In this document: positions 1 through 5,449 of the stretch, one piece after another
Layout of the letters: every line of letters starts with the position of its first letter
Position numbering within the stretch: the first letter of the stretch is position 1
Assembly: GCA_002440805.1 (NCBI GenBank)
Contig: DJVD01000143.1
Location: 3,975 to 9,937, forward strand
From: Chloroflexi bacterium UBA6265
GTDB lineage: Bacteria > Chloroflexota > Chloroflexia > Thermomicrobiales > UBA6265
Length of the DNA: 5,963 nucleotides
Direction of reading: 5' to 3'
The notes under the pieces: model-generated
Database searches by the model: none
Seen by the model: only the letters and a program-made list of their open reading frames with translations
Told to the model about the DNA's origin: nothing
Program-made: the position numbers and the translations under genes

Positions 1-280
1 CCGGTTCAGCGGAACATCGGGCTATCGTACCAGTGCCTTCAACGTGGCCGTTCCTTTCACCAGGAATTGTGCATACCGCGTCCCTTCTCGCGGGTCGTTC
101 CCTTCCCCTGAGGGAATGCTCCATCGTGTGATTCCTCTGACGTTGGTGACACGGGCATCCGCCACGCATGGTTCAGACATCATCCATGCAGTGGGGATAC
201 AACATGACGGCTTGACAAGTGACAGGAGGACGGGTGAGTGCTAAGGTGGTGATACAGGAAAAAGAAACGGGCGTGGCATT
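1..280. other. Upstream region with no assignable gene
   Basis: No recognisable protein was found here. One frame (2-241) is open and in the same frame as the regulator that follows, ending at TAA 242-244. Its translation resembles no family I know and has no convincing start or ribosome site, so it may be chance or the tail of an unrelated gene. Two small hairpins lie close together: CCGCG/CGCGG (76-80 and 89-93) and TTCCC-CTGA-GGGAA (103-116). Neither is followed by a T-run, so they are not clear terminators. A perfect -35-like TTGACA sits at 212-217, but no acceptable -10 lies 16-18 bp downstream; the nearest candidate, TGCTAA at 239-244, is too far away. The promoter of the next gene is probably in this stretch but cannot be fixed. 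Confidence 0.5.
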
Positions 281-2641
281 ATGTTTGAGAGCGCGGTTCA
301 CACGCGAGAGATCTCAGCATTCGGCAGCCTCTTGCGGGAATATCGGCAGGCCGCGGGCCTCTCACAGGAGGACCTGGCGGAGCGCGCAGGCCTGAGCAGC
401 CGGGGAATCAGTGACCTGGAGCGCGGCGCCCGCACCTCTCCACGCCTAGAAACTGTGCGCATGCTGGCTGATGGCCTCGGCCTCCGGGACTCCGAACGGG
501 TCGCCCTGTTCGCCGCGCGTAACGCACCTATCCACCAGAGACAGTCCATTGATGGTTCCGTGCGCTCCCTGCTTCCCTCGCCTACCACTCCCCTCATCGG
601 ACGTGAAGAAGAGATCCGGGCCGCCATCGACTTGCTGGGGCGATCGGACGTTCGGCTTGTGACATTAACAGGCCCTGGCGGGGTAGGAAAGACCCGGCTG
701 GCGCTTGAGGTTGCACACGAGGTGGCCGATCGCTTCGCCGATGGGGTGCTGTTCATCGATTACAGTCCGGTCCGCGATCCCGCACTGGTGCTGCCGGCGA
801 TCGCCACCGCTATCGGGGTGCGTGACGCCGGTACCCATCCTCTGTCAGATGTCCTGACCGTTGCCCTACAGGATCGAACACAGCTCCTGGTCCTCGATAA
901 TCTTGAGCAAGTAGCGGAAGCAGCGCCAGATTTCGCCATGCTGCTGGCGACCTGCCCGGCGCTCAAGATCCTCACTACCAGCCGGGTGCGGCTGCATCTT
1001 ACCGCAGAGCACCTCTTCACGGTGTTGCCACTAAAGCTGCCCTCGCGGACAGAAGGAGCCTCCCTGGAGGAGATGAGTCGCTCGGAAGCCGTGGCGTTTT
1101 TCATTGATCGCGCCCAGGCATCAGACCCAACGTTCAACCTGACGGATGCTAACAGTCAGGCAATCTCGGCCCTCGTCGAACGGCTGGAGGGATTGCCACT
1201 GGCGATCGAACTGGCGGCAGCCCGCGTGATGATCCTGCCGCCAACTGAATTGCTCGCCCGGTTGGATAAACGCTTGCCAATGTTGACCGGAGGACCGCGT
1301 GATGCACCTGCCAGGCAGCGAACAATGCGCGATGCGATTGCCTGGAGTTATGACTTGCTGCCCGAACCGGAGCAGGTGCTGCTGCAACGACTGGCGGTGT
1401 TCGTCGGCGGTTTCACGGTGGAGGCAGCGGAGGCACTATCAGGGGCGAATTCGGATACCCTCGAGAACATATTCTCGCTGGTCGACAACAGCCTCGTGCG
1501 TCAGGTAGCAGGGCCCACAGGGGAATCCCGGTTCGGCATGCTTGAGACCGTGCGAGAATTTGGCCTCGAACGCTTGAGAGCAAGCGGCGATGAAGACCAC
1601 GTTCGTCAACAACACGCGGCACATTACCTCGCCCTGGCTGAGGAGATCCGTCCGCGTATTGAAAGCGCCGAAGGCCTGGCCACATTGCGCCGATTCGAGG
1701 TTGAGCACGACAACCTCCGCGCGGCGCTCTCATGGTCCACAAGATCGAACGATGCCGAGCAAAGCTTGCGGCTTGCTGGCGCCCTCTGGAAATTCTGGCT
1801 GGTGCGAGGACATTTGCGCGAGGGACGTCGCTGGTTAGAGGCCGCCCTCGCGCTGGGCGGACATGTGGCTGCACATGTCCAAATGGAGGCCCTCTACGGC
1901 CTGAGTGGCGTGACCCGGGTGCTGGGAGAGCCAGAAAAAGCCGAGGCAATTATCCACGACCTGTTGCGCATGGCGAAAGCAGCGGACGATGTCTGGAATC
2001 TCGCTCGCGCTCAATTCGTGATGGGTCTGGTGAAAGCGACCAAAGGCGACCCAGCTACGCTGGAACTCCACGAGCAAGCACATGCCGACGCCGAGATGTC
2101 GGGGGATCAGCATATGCAGGCCATGATTCTGTCGAGTTTGGGCCAGGTAAAGTGGCAACGTGGCGATCACGATCGCGCGGTCGAGGTGACCGAGAAAGCC
2201 CTTCACATTTGGCGCGAACGTGGTGACATTTGGGGCATTGCAATAGCATTGGCCAATCTCGGCGATATGATGAGCGAAATGGACGACGACCACGCTGTGG
2301 GCGCGTATAAGGAAAGCCTGCGGCTCTATTACGAGCTGGAGGATAAGGGTGGTATTGCCGATAGCCTGGTTCGCCTGGCGCAGGTGGCAGCCGGTCACGG
2401 CCAACCATCGCTCACTGCCATGCTGCTCGGGGCCGCGGAATCAATCCGCGCAAATGCCGGCATCGGCCTCTCTCCCGCAAGCCACGCAGACACGCATCAT
2501 CCGGCCGATATTGCCCGCGCACGCCTGGGCGAGAAGGCATTTAGGAACGCCTGGCACCTCGGAAAACGGGCCACCCTTGCCAAGATCATTGAGGAGGCTG
2601 CACACGTTGGAACCGGAGGACTTCCCGATTCTGGCACATAG
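281..2641 (+). CDS. XRE-HTH / NB-ARC ATPase / TPR transcriptional regulator (STAND type)
   Basis: This is a predicted cytosolic one-component regulator of 786 residues. An XRE/Cro-type HTH fills about residues 11-70, with the motif [12 protein letters not shown] and then [11 protein letters not shown]. An NB-ARC-like STAND ATPase follows from about 105 to 435. It has Walker A GPGGVGKT (131-138), Walker B LLVLDN (202-207), a sensor-like ILTTSR (230-235), [10 protein letters not shown] (304-313), a winged-helix segment around 355-385, and [12 protein letters not shown] (421-432). The C-terminal part, about 440-705, is helical and TPR-like, opening with the family-typical [10 protein letters not shown] (474-483). 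The tail, LGAAESIR onward (716 to about 770), also matches this family. In STAND proteins the repeat domain senses a ligand and ATP binding drives the conformational switch. The ligand and target promoters cannot be read from the sequence. ATG 281 is the only reasonable start because TAA 242-244 closes the frame upstream; its ribosome site is weak (AGGAAAAAG at 257-265, about 15 nt away). The length and all motifs look intact. The family assignment is firm; regulation of the downstream VOC gene is a guess from position. Confidence 0.93.
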   Translation: MFESAVHTREISAFGSLLREYRQAAGLSQEDLAERAGLSSRGISDLERGARTSPRLETVRMLADGLGLRDSERVALFAARNAPIHQRQSIDGSVRSLLPSPTTPLIGREEEIRAAIDLLGRSDVRLVTLTGPGGVGKTRLALEVAHEVADRFADGVLFIDYSPVRDPALVLPAIATAIGVRDAGTHPLSDVLTVALQDRTQLLVLDNLEQVAEAAPDFAMLLATCPALKILTTSRVRLHLTAEHLFTVLPLKLPSRTEGASLEEMSRSEAVAFFIDRAQASDPTFNLTDANSQAISALVERLEGLPLAIELAAARVMILPPTELLARLDKRLPMLTGGPRDAPARQRTMRDAIAWSYDLLPEPEQVLLQRLAVFVGGFTVEAAEALSGANSDTLENIFSLVDNSLVRQVAGPTGESRFGMLETVREFGLERLRASGDEDHVRQQHAAHYLALAEEIRPRIESAEGLATLRRFEVEHDNLRAALSWSTRSNDAEQSLRLAGALWKFWLVRGHLREGRRWLEAALALGGHVAAHVQMEALYGLSGVTRVLGEPEKAEAIIHDLLRMAKAADDVWNLARAQFVMGLVKATKGDPATLELHEQAHADAEMSGDQHMQAMILSSLGQVKWQRGDHDRAVEVTEKALHIWRERGDIWGIAIALANLGDMMSEMDDDHAVGAYKESLRLYYELEDKGGIADSLVRLAQVAAGHGQPSLTAMLLGAAESIRANAGIGLSPASHADTHHPADIARARLGEKAFRNAWHLGKRATLAKIIEEAAHVGTGGLPDSGT

Positions 2642-2689
2642 TTAAGACCAACCCCTACGCCATGATGGGAATCGAAACGGAACCCGAGA

Positions 2690-2718
2690 TTGACAGGTGA
2701 TATCTGCGCCTGTAGGAT
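2690..2718 (+). promoter_or_regulatory. Sigma70-type promoter for the VOC gene
   Basis: A perfect -35 TTGACA (2690-2695) is followed by a 17-bp spacer and TAGGAT (2713-2718), which matches the -10 consensus at four of six positions including the critical first two and last. It lies 49 nt past the stop of the regulator gene and points at the VOC gene, so that gene is probably transcribed independently. The start of transcription would fall near 2725, giving a leader of roughly 215 nt. This is the best promoter match in the window; it is read from sequence only. Confidence 0.6.
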
Positions 2719-2941
2719 GGGCCCAAATACTTAACATAACGAGGAAACCCCACGTGAGTTCCCGGCCCTTCAGCTACCTGACTCACGGTGCGGATATGGT
2801 CGATATCAGGAGTTTGAAACGCCATTCGTTTCTCCCGACAGGCTTCAAACGCGGCAGGACCAACGAACCGGAGCCGTCCTCACATCGGCCGGCGAAACAA
2901 AACTTTGCGAAAGGATTACAAGGCAGAAAGGACGATACACC
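2719..2941 (+). promoter_or_regulatory. Long leader of the VOC mRNA with inverted repeats
   Basis: The stretch between the promoter and the VOC start contains several short perfect inverted repeats. CGTGAGT (2753-2759) pairs with ACTCACG (2781-2787). GATAT and ATATC flank five bases near 2793-2807. GAAACG-CCATT-CGTTTC forms a tight hairpin at 2816-2832. GTTTGAA (2812-2818) pairs with TTCAAAC (2844-2850). The last two share bases 2816-2818, so they cannot both form, which is the layout of a switching leader. No known riboswitch class was recognised. The VOC ribosome site AGAAAGGA (2925-2932) is not covered by any repeat I can see. Whether the folds are real or chance is open. Confidence 0.3.
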
Positions 2942-2945
2942 ATGA
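2754..2945 (+). CDS. Possible small ORF (63 aa) overlapping the VOC start
   Basis: This is a tentative small gene of 63 codons. It starts with GTG 2754, preceded at 7 nt by GAGGAA (2741-2746), and its TGA stop (2943-2945) overlaps the VOC ATG (2942-2944) as ATGA, the usual geometry for translational coupling. The start codon lies inside the arm CGTGAGT (2753-2759), which could pair with 2781-2787 and mask it. The product is basic, with many Arg, Lys and His, has no membrane segment or signal peptide, and resembles no family I know. The third-position base bias of a GC-rich gene is mixed and fades in the last third, which argues against coding. It could equally be an untranslated leader with a chance open frame. 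Confidence 0.25.
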   Translation: MSSRPFSYLTHGADMVDIRSLKRHSFLPTGFKRGRTNEPEPSSHRPAKQNFAKGLQGRKDDTP

Positions 2946-3349
2946 GTGCTCGCATACAGATCGGTGAGGTTCACCATGTCCGCCTGACAGTAGCGAATAT
3001 GGAGCGCGCCCGCGCGTTTTACACTGAGGTGCTGGGGTTGGATGTGGCAATGGAAATGCCACCAGGAGTGTTGCTTACAAACGGCAAACTGCTGATCGGC
3101 CTGCGATTGGCGCCAGATGCTGAAGGCGGGAGTTTCGATGACCGCTTCGATGAAAACCGTGTCGGCCTGGATCATCTCAGCTTCACTGCGACCTCTCGGC
3201 AAGATCTCGACAATGCCCTCCGAATTCTGGATGAGCACAGTGTCCCGCACGGTGAGATCACGGACCTCGGCGCAGAGTTTGGCCTCTACATCCTCTCGTT
3301 CCGAGATCCGGATAATATCCAGCTGGAGATGACCGCACCCTACAGCTAG
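2942..3349 (+). CDS. VOC family protein (glyoxalase/bleomycin resistance/dioxygenase superfamily)
   Basis: The 135-residue product is a single two-module vicinal-oxygen-chelate domain. The first module opens with VHHVRLTVANMERARAFYTE (about 10-29) and continues with LGLDV. The second has GLDHLSFTA (75-83) and ends in the typical RDPDNIQLE (121-129). Likely metal ligands are His12, His78 and Glu129, three of the residues that VOC enzymes use to hold Fe, Mn, Zn or Ni. I do not see an acidic ligand at the end of the first module. VOC proteins include lactoylglutathione lyases, extradiol dioxygenases, isomerases and antibiotic-binding or fosfomycin-modifying proteins; the sequence alone does not choose among them. 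It is probably cytosolic and dimeric, as usual for one-domain VOC proteins. ATG 2942 has the ribosome site AGAAAGGA (2925-2932) at 9 nt. It has its own promoter and stands between two large regulators, so it may be a controlled detoxification or catabolic enzyme; that is inference. Confidence 0.9.
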   Translation: MSARIQIGEVHHVRLTVANMERARAFYTEVLGLDVAMEMPPGVLLTNGKLLIGLRLAPDAEGGSFDDRFDENRVGLDHLSFTATSRQDLDNALRILDEHSVPHGEITDLGAEFGLYILSFRDPDNIQLEMTAPYS

Positions 3350-3404
3350 GAGCCGCTCATCGCGCACACACTGTTATCCAAACCATCGCTCCACCGGGGC
3401 GCCA

Positions 3405-3420
3405 GGTGCAAATATGCACC
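3405..3420. promoter_or_regulatory. Dyad GGTGCA-N4-TGCACC, possible operator
   Basis: Two perfect 6-bp arms are separated by AATA. The element lies about 200 bp upstream of the hydrolase-cyclase-LuxR gene, overlapped by a repeated CACCGGGG. LuxR-type HTH proteins bind as dimers to short inverted repeats, so it could be a binding site for the adjacent regulator. It could also be a small RNA hairpin in the 3' region of the VOC transcript. There is no second intergenic copy in the window to support it. Confidence 0.25.
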
Positions 3421-3581
3421 GGGGTCGTCTGGATGACGAGCCCGGTTGGGGCCGCAAAGGGCAACGCCTTGCCTGAATCTTCCCGAACGCACGGATTAAT
3501 CAGCCGAACCCGGGTGGTACTGTCTCCAAATTGACACGCGCCGATCCACCGCATCACGCACCTATACCAAATAGCTGCTAC

Positions 3582-3590
3582 TGCTATCAA
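3582..3590 (+). promoter_or_regulatory. Candidate extended -10 element for the LuxR-type regulator
   Basis: TGCTATCAA reads as TG-n-TATCAA, an extended -10 with four of six consensus bases. It would start transcription near 3597 and leave a short leader carrying the ribosome site at 3607-3614. No -35 is visible 17 bp upstream, so this is weak. Confidence 0.2.
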
Positions 3591-3606
3591 CGGTCGACGT
3601 ATCCCT

Positions 3607-3614
3607 GGAAGGGA
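3607..3614 (+). promoter_or_regulatory. Ribosome binding site that fixes the GTG start at 3624
   Basis: GGAAGGGA ends 9 nt before the GTG at 3624. The frame is open further upstream to a TTG at 3531, but that extension lacks a good ribosome site and adds about 31 residues unlike the family. The nearby ATG at 3631 is out of frame. The family-typical sequence ETKYAKSGDVHIAYQV begins four residues after the GTG. Confidence 0.6.
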
Positions 3615-3623
3615 TCGGGCCAC

Positions 3624-5207
3624 GTGGAACATGAGACCAAATACGCCAAGAGCGGCGATGTCCATATCGCCTACCAGGTGATTGGCGACGGGCCATTCGA
3701 CCTTGTTTTCGTGATGGGCTGGATCTCACACCTCGATTACCTGTGGGAAGGCCCCAGCGCCCACTTCCTCTTGCGCCTCGCATCCTTCTCCCGGTTGATT
3801 ATTTTCGACAAACGCGGCACCGGTCTCTCGGACCGCGTGGCCGAACTCCCCACGATCGAGCAGCGCATGGACGATGTGCGCGCCGTGATGGATGCGGCCG
3901 GGTCGGAGCGGGCAGCGCTGCTTGGCATATCCGAAGGGGCGGCGATGTGCGCGGTGTTTGCGGCCACTTATCCGCAGCGAACCGCCGCCCTGGTGATGTA
4001 TGGTGCGTATGCCAGACGGCGTTGGCATCCGGATTACCCCTGGGCGCCGACCCTTGAACAACGCCAGGCGTTTCTCGATGCCATCGAGCGCGGGTGGGGC
4101 CGCGCAGAAGACCTCGACACGCTGGCTCCAGGCGCCGTGGGAAACGAACCATTTCGGAAGTGGTGGGCTGCCTACCAGCAGCGAAGCGCAAGTCCCGGAG
4201 CGGCACTCGCACTTGCCGAGATGAATACACAGATCGATATTCGGCATGTGCTTCCGGCCATTCATGTCCCCACGCTGATCCTTCACCGCACCGGTGATCT
4301 CGATATCGATGTCGGCGGTGCCCGGCATATGGCCGAACATATCCGCGGCGCCAGGTATGTAGAGTTACCGGGCAATGATCACCTGGTGTTTGCCGGCGAC
4401 CAGGAAGCAGTGCTGGGCGAGATCGAGCAATTCCTCACCGGAACGCGTCCCGTTCCGGAGCCCGATACGGTGTTGGCCACGATCCTGTTCTTCGAGATCG
4501 TGGAGGCAGTGGCAACCGCAGCCCGGCTGGGTGAGCGCGCGTGGCACGACCTGCTGATCACTCATGAAGCTATGGTTCGGGAGCAGTTGCACCATCATCG
4601 CGGCCGCCAGGTGCAAATAACCCCCGCCGGCTTCGTCGCTATCTTCGATGGGCCCGCCCGCGCCATTCGTTGTGCGATGGCGATCGTCACGGAGACGAGG
4701 GACATGGGCCTGAGCGTACGTGCCGGGTTACATACCGGCGATTGGCCACTGGCAGGCAGCAATGCCAGCGGTATGGCCAGCGAGATCACCGCCCGGGTGC
4801 TGGCAAGCGCGTCGCCCGGAGAGGTGGTTGTTTCCAGCACCGTGACGGACCTGGTGGCCGGATCCGGGCTCACATTCGAACCGCTGGGCAGAAGGCCAAT
4901 CACGATTGGGAGTCGGCGCATTGATCTGTTCCGCGTCACATCGGATCCACATCTCTCGCAGGGGACAACCCGCGTGGGATCGACATCCCTGCAGGTCGAT
5001 ATGCCTCTCAGTCCGCGGGAGGTTGAGGTGGCCACCCTGATCGGCCGCGGTTTTACCAATCGCCAGATCGCCGATCACCTTTCCATCTCGATCGCAACGG
5101 TTGAGCGCCACGTATCCAATATTTTCATCAAGCTGGGATTCCATTCCCGCACGCAGGTCGCATTGTGGGCTGCCGATCAGGGTGGGCCAATGACCGATCC
5201 TGCCTAA
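3624..5207 (+). CDS. Alpha/beta-hydrolase / degenerate adenylate cyclase / LuxR-HTH fusion regulator
   Basis: The 527-residue protein, numbered from GTG 3624, has three domains. Residues about 5-275 are an alpha/beta-hydrolase with the early strand DLVFVMGW, FDKRGTGLSD (61-70), nucleophile elbow GISEG (Ser103), acid Asp225 in HRTGD, and His253 in GNDHL, so the catalytic triad looks complete. Residues about 283-438 are a class III nucleotidyl cyclase-like domain, recognised by ILFFEIVEAV, GFVAIFDGPARAIRCA, RAGLHTGD (366-373) and the segment PGEVVVSSTVTDLVAGSGL. The two metal-binding aspartates of active cyclases are replaced: Glu291 stands where FTDIVGST has Asp, and Ala335 stands where GDGF has Asp. 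cAMP synthesis is therefore unlikely. Residues about 461-520 are a LuxR/FixJ-type HTH with PLSPREVEVATLIGRGFTNR and then ATVERHVSNIFIKLG. There is no signal peptide or membrane segment. Hydrolase-cyclase fusions are known from actinobacteria, for example mycobacterial Rv1900c; the extra HTH makes this one a likely transcription factor with a hydrolase-fold sensor. Its targets are unknown; the SBP56-type gene follows after 242 bp. Confidence 0.92.
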   Translation: MEHETKYAKSGDVHIAYQVIGDGPFDLVFVMGWISHLDYLWEGPSAHFLLRLASFSRLIIFDKRGTGLSDRVAELPTIEQRMDDVRAVMDAAGSERAALLGISEGAAMCAVFAATYPQRTAALVMYGAYARRRWHPDYPWAPTLEQRQAFLDAIERGWGRAEDLDTLAPGAVGNEPFRKWWAAYQQRSASPGAALALAEMNTQIDIRHVLPAIHVPTLILHRTGDLDIDVGGARHMAEHIRGARYVELPGNDHLVFAGDQEAVLGEIEQFLTGTRPVPEPDTVLATILFFEIVEAVATAARLGERAWHDLLITHEAMVREQLHHHRGRQVQITPAGFVAIFDGPARAIRCAMAIVTETRDMGLSVRAGLHTGDWPLAGSNASGMASEITARVLASASPGEVVVSSTVTDLVAGSGLTFEPLGRRPITIGSRRIDLFRVTSDPHLSQGTTRVGSTSLQVDMPLSPREVEVATLIGRGFTNRQIADHLSISIATVERHVSNIFIKLGFHSRTQVALWAADQGGPMTDPA

Positions 5208-5449
5208 ATACACGGGTTGCATCCGGCCCACCTGAAGTCTTTTCCCACGAATTACATACACCCGTACATGGTTTCCGCGATGTGCCCTGTCCCGCGGTGG
5301 CATAGGTTGATGCTGCATTTCGGTTATCCGCCGCATGCTGCACGTGTCAACGGCTCGAACCAACCTGCTCACGGAAGGAGGTGGATGCCCCGATTTCCAG
5401 GACGATTTCCCCACACTCATCACCCAGGCCAGACAAGGAGAAGTCCATC
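5208..5449. other. Intergenic region before the SBP56-type gene
   Basis: No gene is supported. No good promoter was found: TTGCAT at 5217-5222 and TTGATG at 5307-5312 both lack a -10 at the right spacing. ATGCTGCA occurs twice, at 5310-5317 and 5335-5342, with starts 25 bp apart. CCGCG (5275-5279) and CGCGG (5293-5297) could form a small hairpin, but no T-run follows. A strong Shine-Dalgarno-like AAGGAGGTG lies at 5375-5383 but is 67 nt before the real start, so it does not serve that gene directly. Confidence 0.45.
5435..5440 (+). promoter_or_regulatory. Ribosome binding site of the SBP56-type gene
   Basis: AAGGAG sits 9 nt before ATG 5450. It decides this start over the ATG at 5385, which follows the stronger AAGGAGGTG but is in a different frame from the recognisable protein. 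Confidence 0.65.

Larger units (their letters stand above)
3350..3623. other. Intergenic region upstream of the LuxR-type regulator
   Basis: No gene is supported here. The region holds a perfect short dyad, GGTGCA-AATA-TGCACC (3405-3420), bracketed by two copies of CACCGGGG (3392-3399 and 3417-3424) that start 25 bp apart. A small hairpin GGCAA-CGCC-TTGCC (3460-3473) follows; it lacks a T-run, so it is at best a weak terminator for the VOC gene. GATTAATC, a perfect palindrome, is near 3493-3500. TTGACA at 3531-3536 looks like a -35 element but has no -10 partner at the right distance. A candidate extended -10 lies further on. Confidence 0.45.

Noticed and set aside
212..244. TTGACA with TGCTAA as a promoter for the STAND regulator
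   Set aside because: The spacer is 21 bp, well outside the 16-18 bp range, and no better -10 exists at the right distance.
1413..1949. Long antisense open frame of 178 codons inside the STAND regulator
   Set aside because: It lies opposite a well-supported coding region and its translation has no recognisable domain; such shadows are common in GC-rich genes.
1835..2404. Antisense open frame of 189 codons opposite the TPR region
   Set aside because: It overlaps clear TPR-type coding sequence and shows no family resemblance.
3460..3473. Hairpin GGCAA-CGCC-TTGCC as an intrinsic terminator for the VOC gene
   Set aside because: The stem is only 5 bp and is followed by TGAATCTTCCC, not a T-run.
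3531..3623. N-terminal extension of the fusion regulator from TTG 3531
   Set aside because: It adds about 31 residues unlike the family, lacks a good ribosome site, and GTG 3624 has GGAAGGGA at 9 nt directly before the conserved N-terminus.
4728..5423. Antisense open frame of 231 codons across the LuxR HTH and the following gap
   Set aside because: It runs opposite the conserved cyclase and HTH domains; the product is unrecognised and its start lies in a region with no visible promoter.
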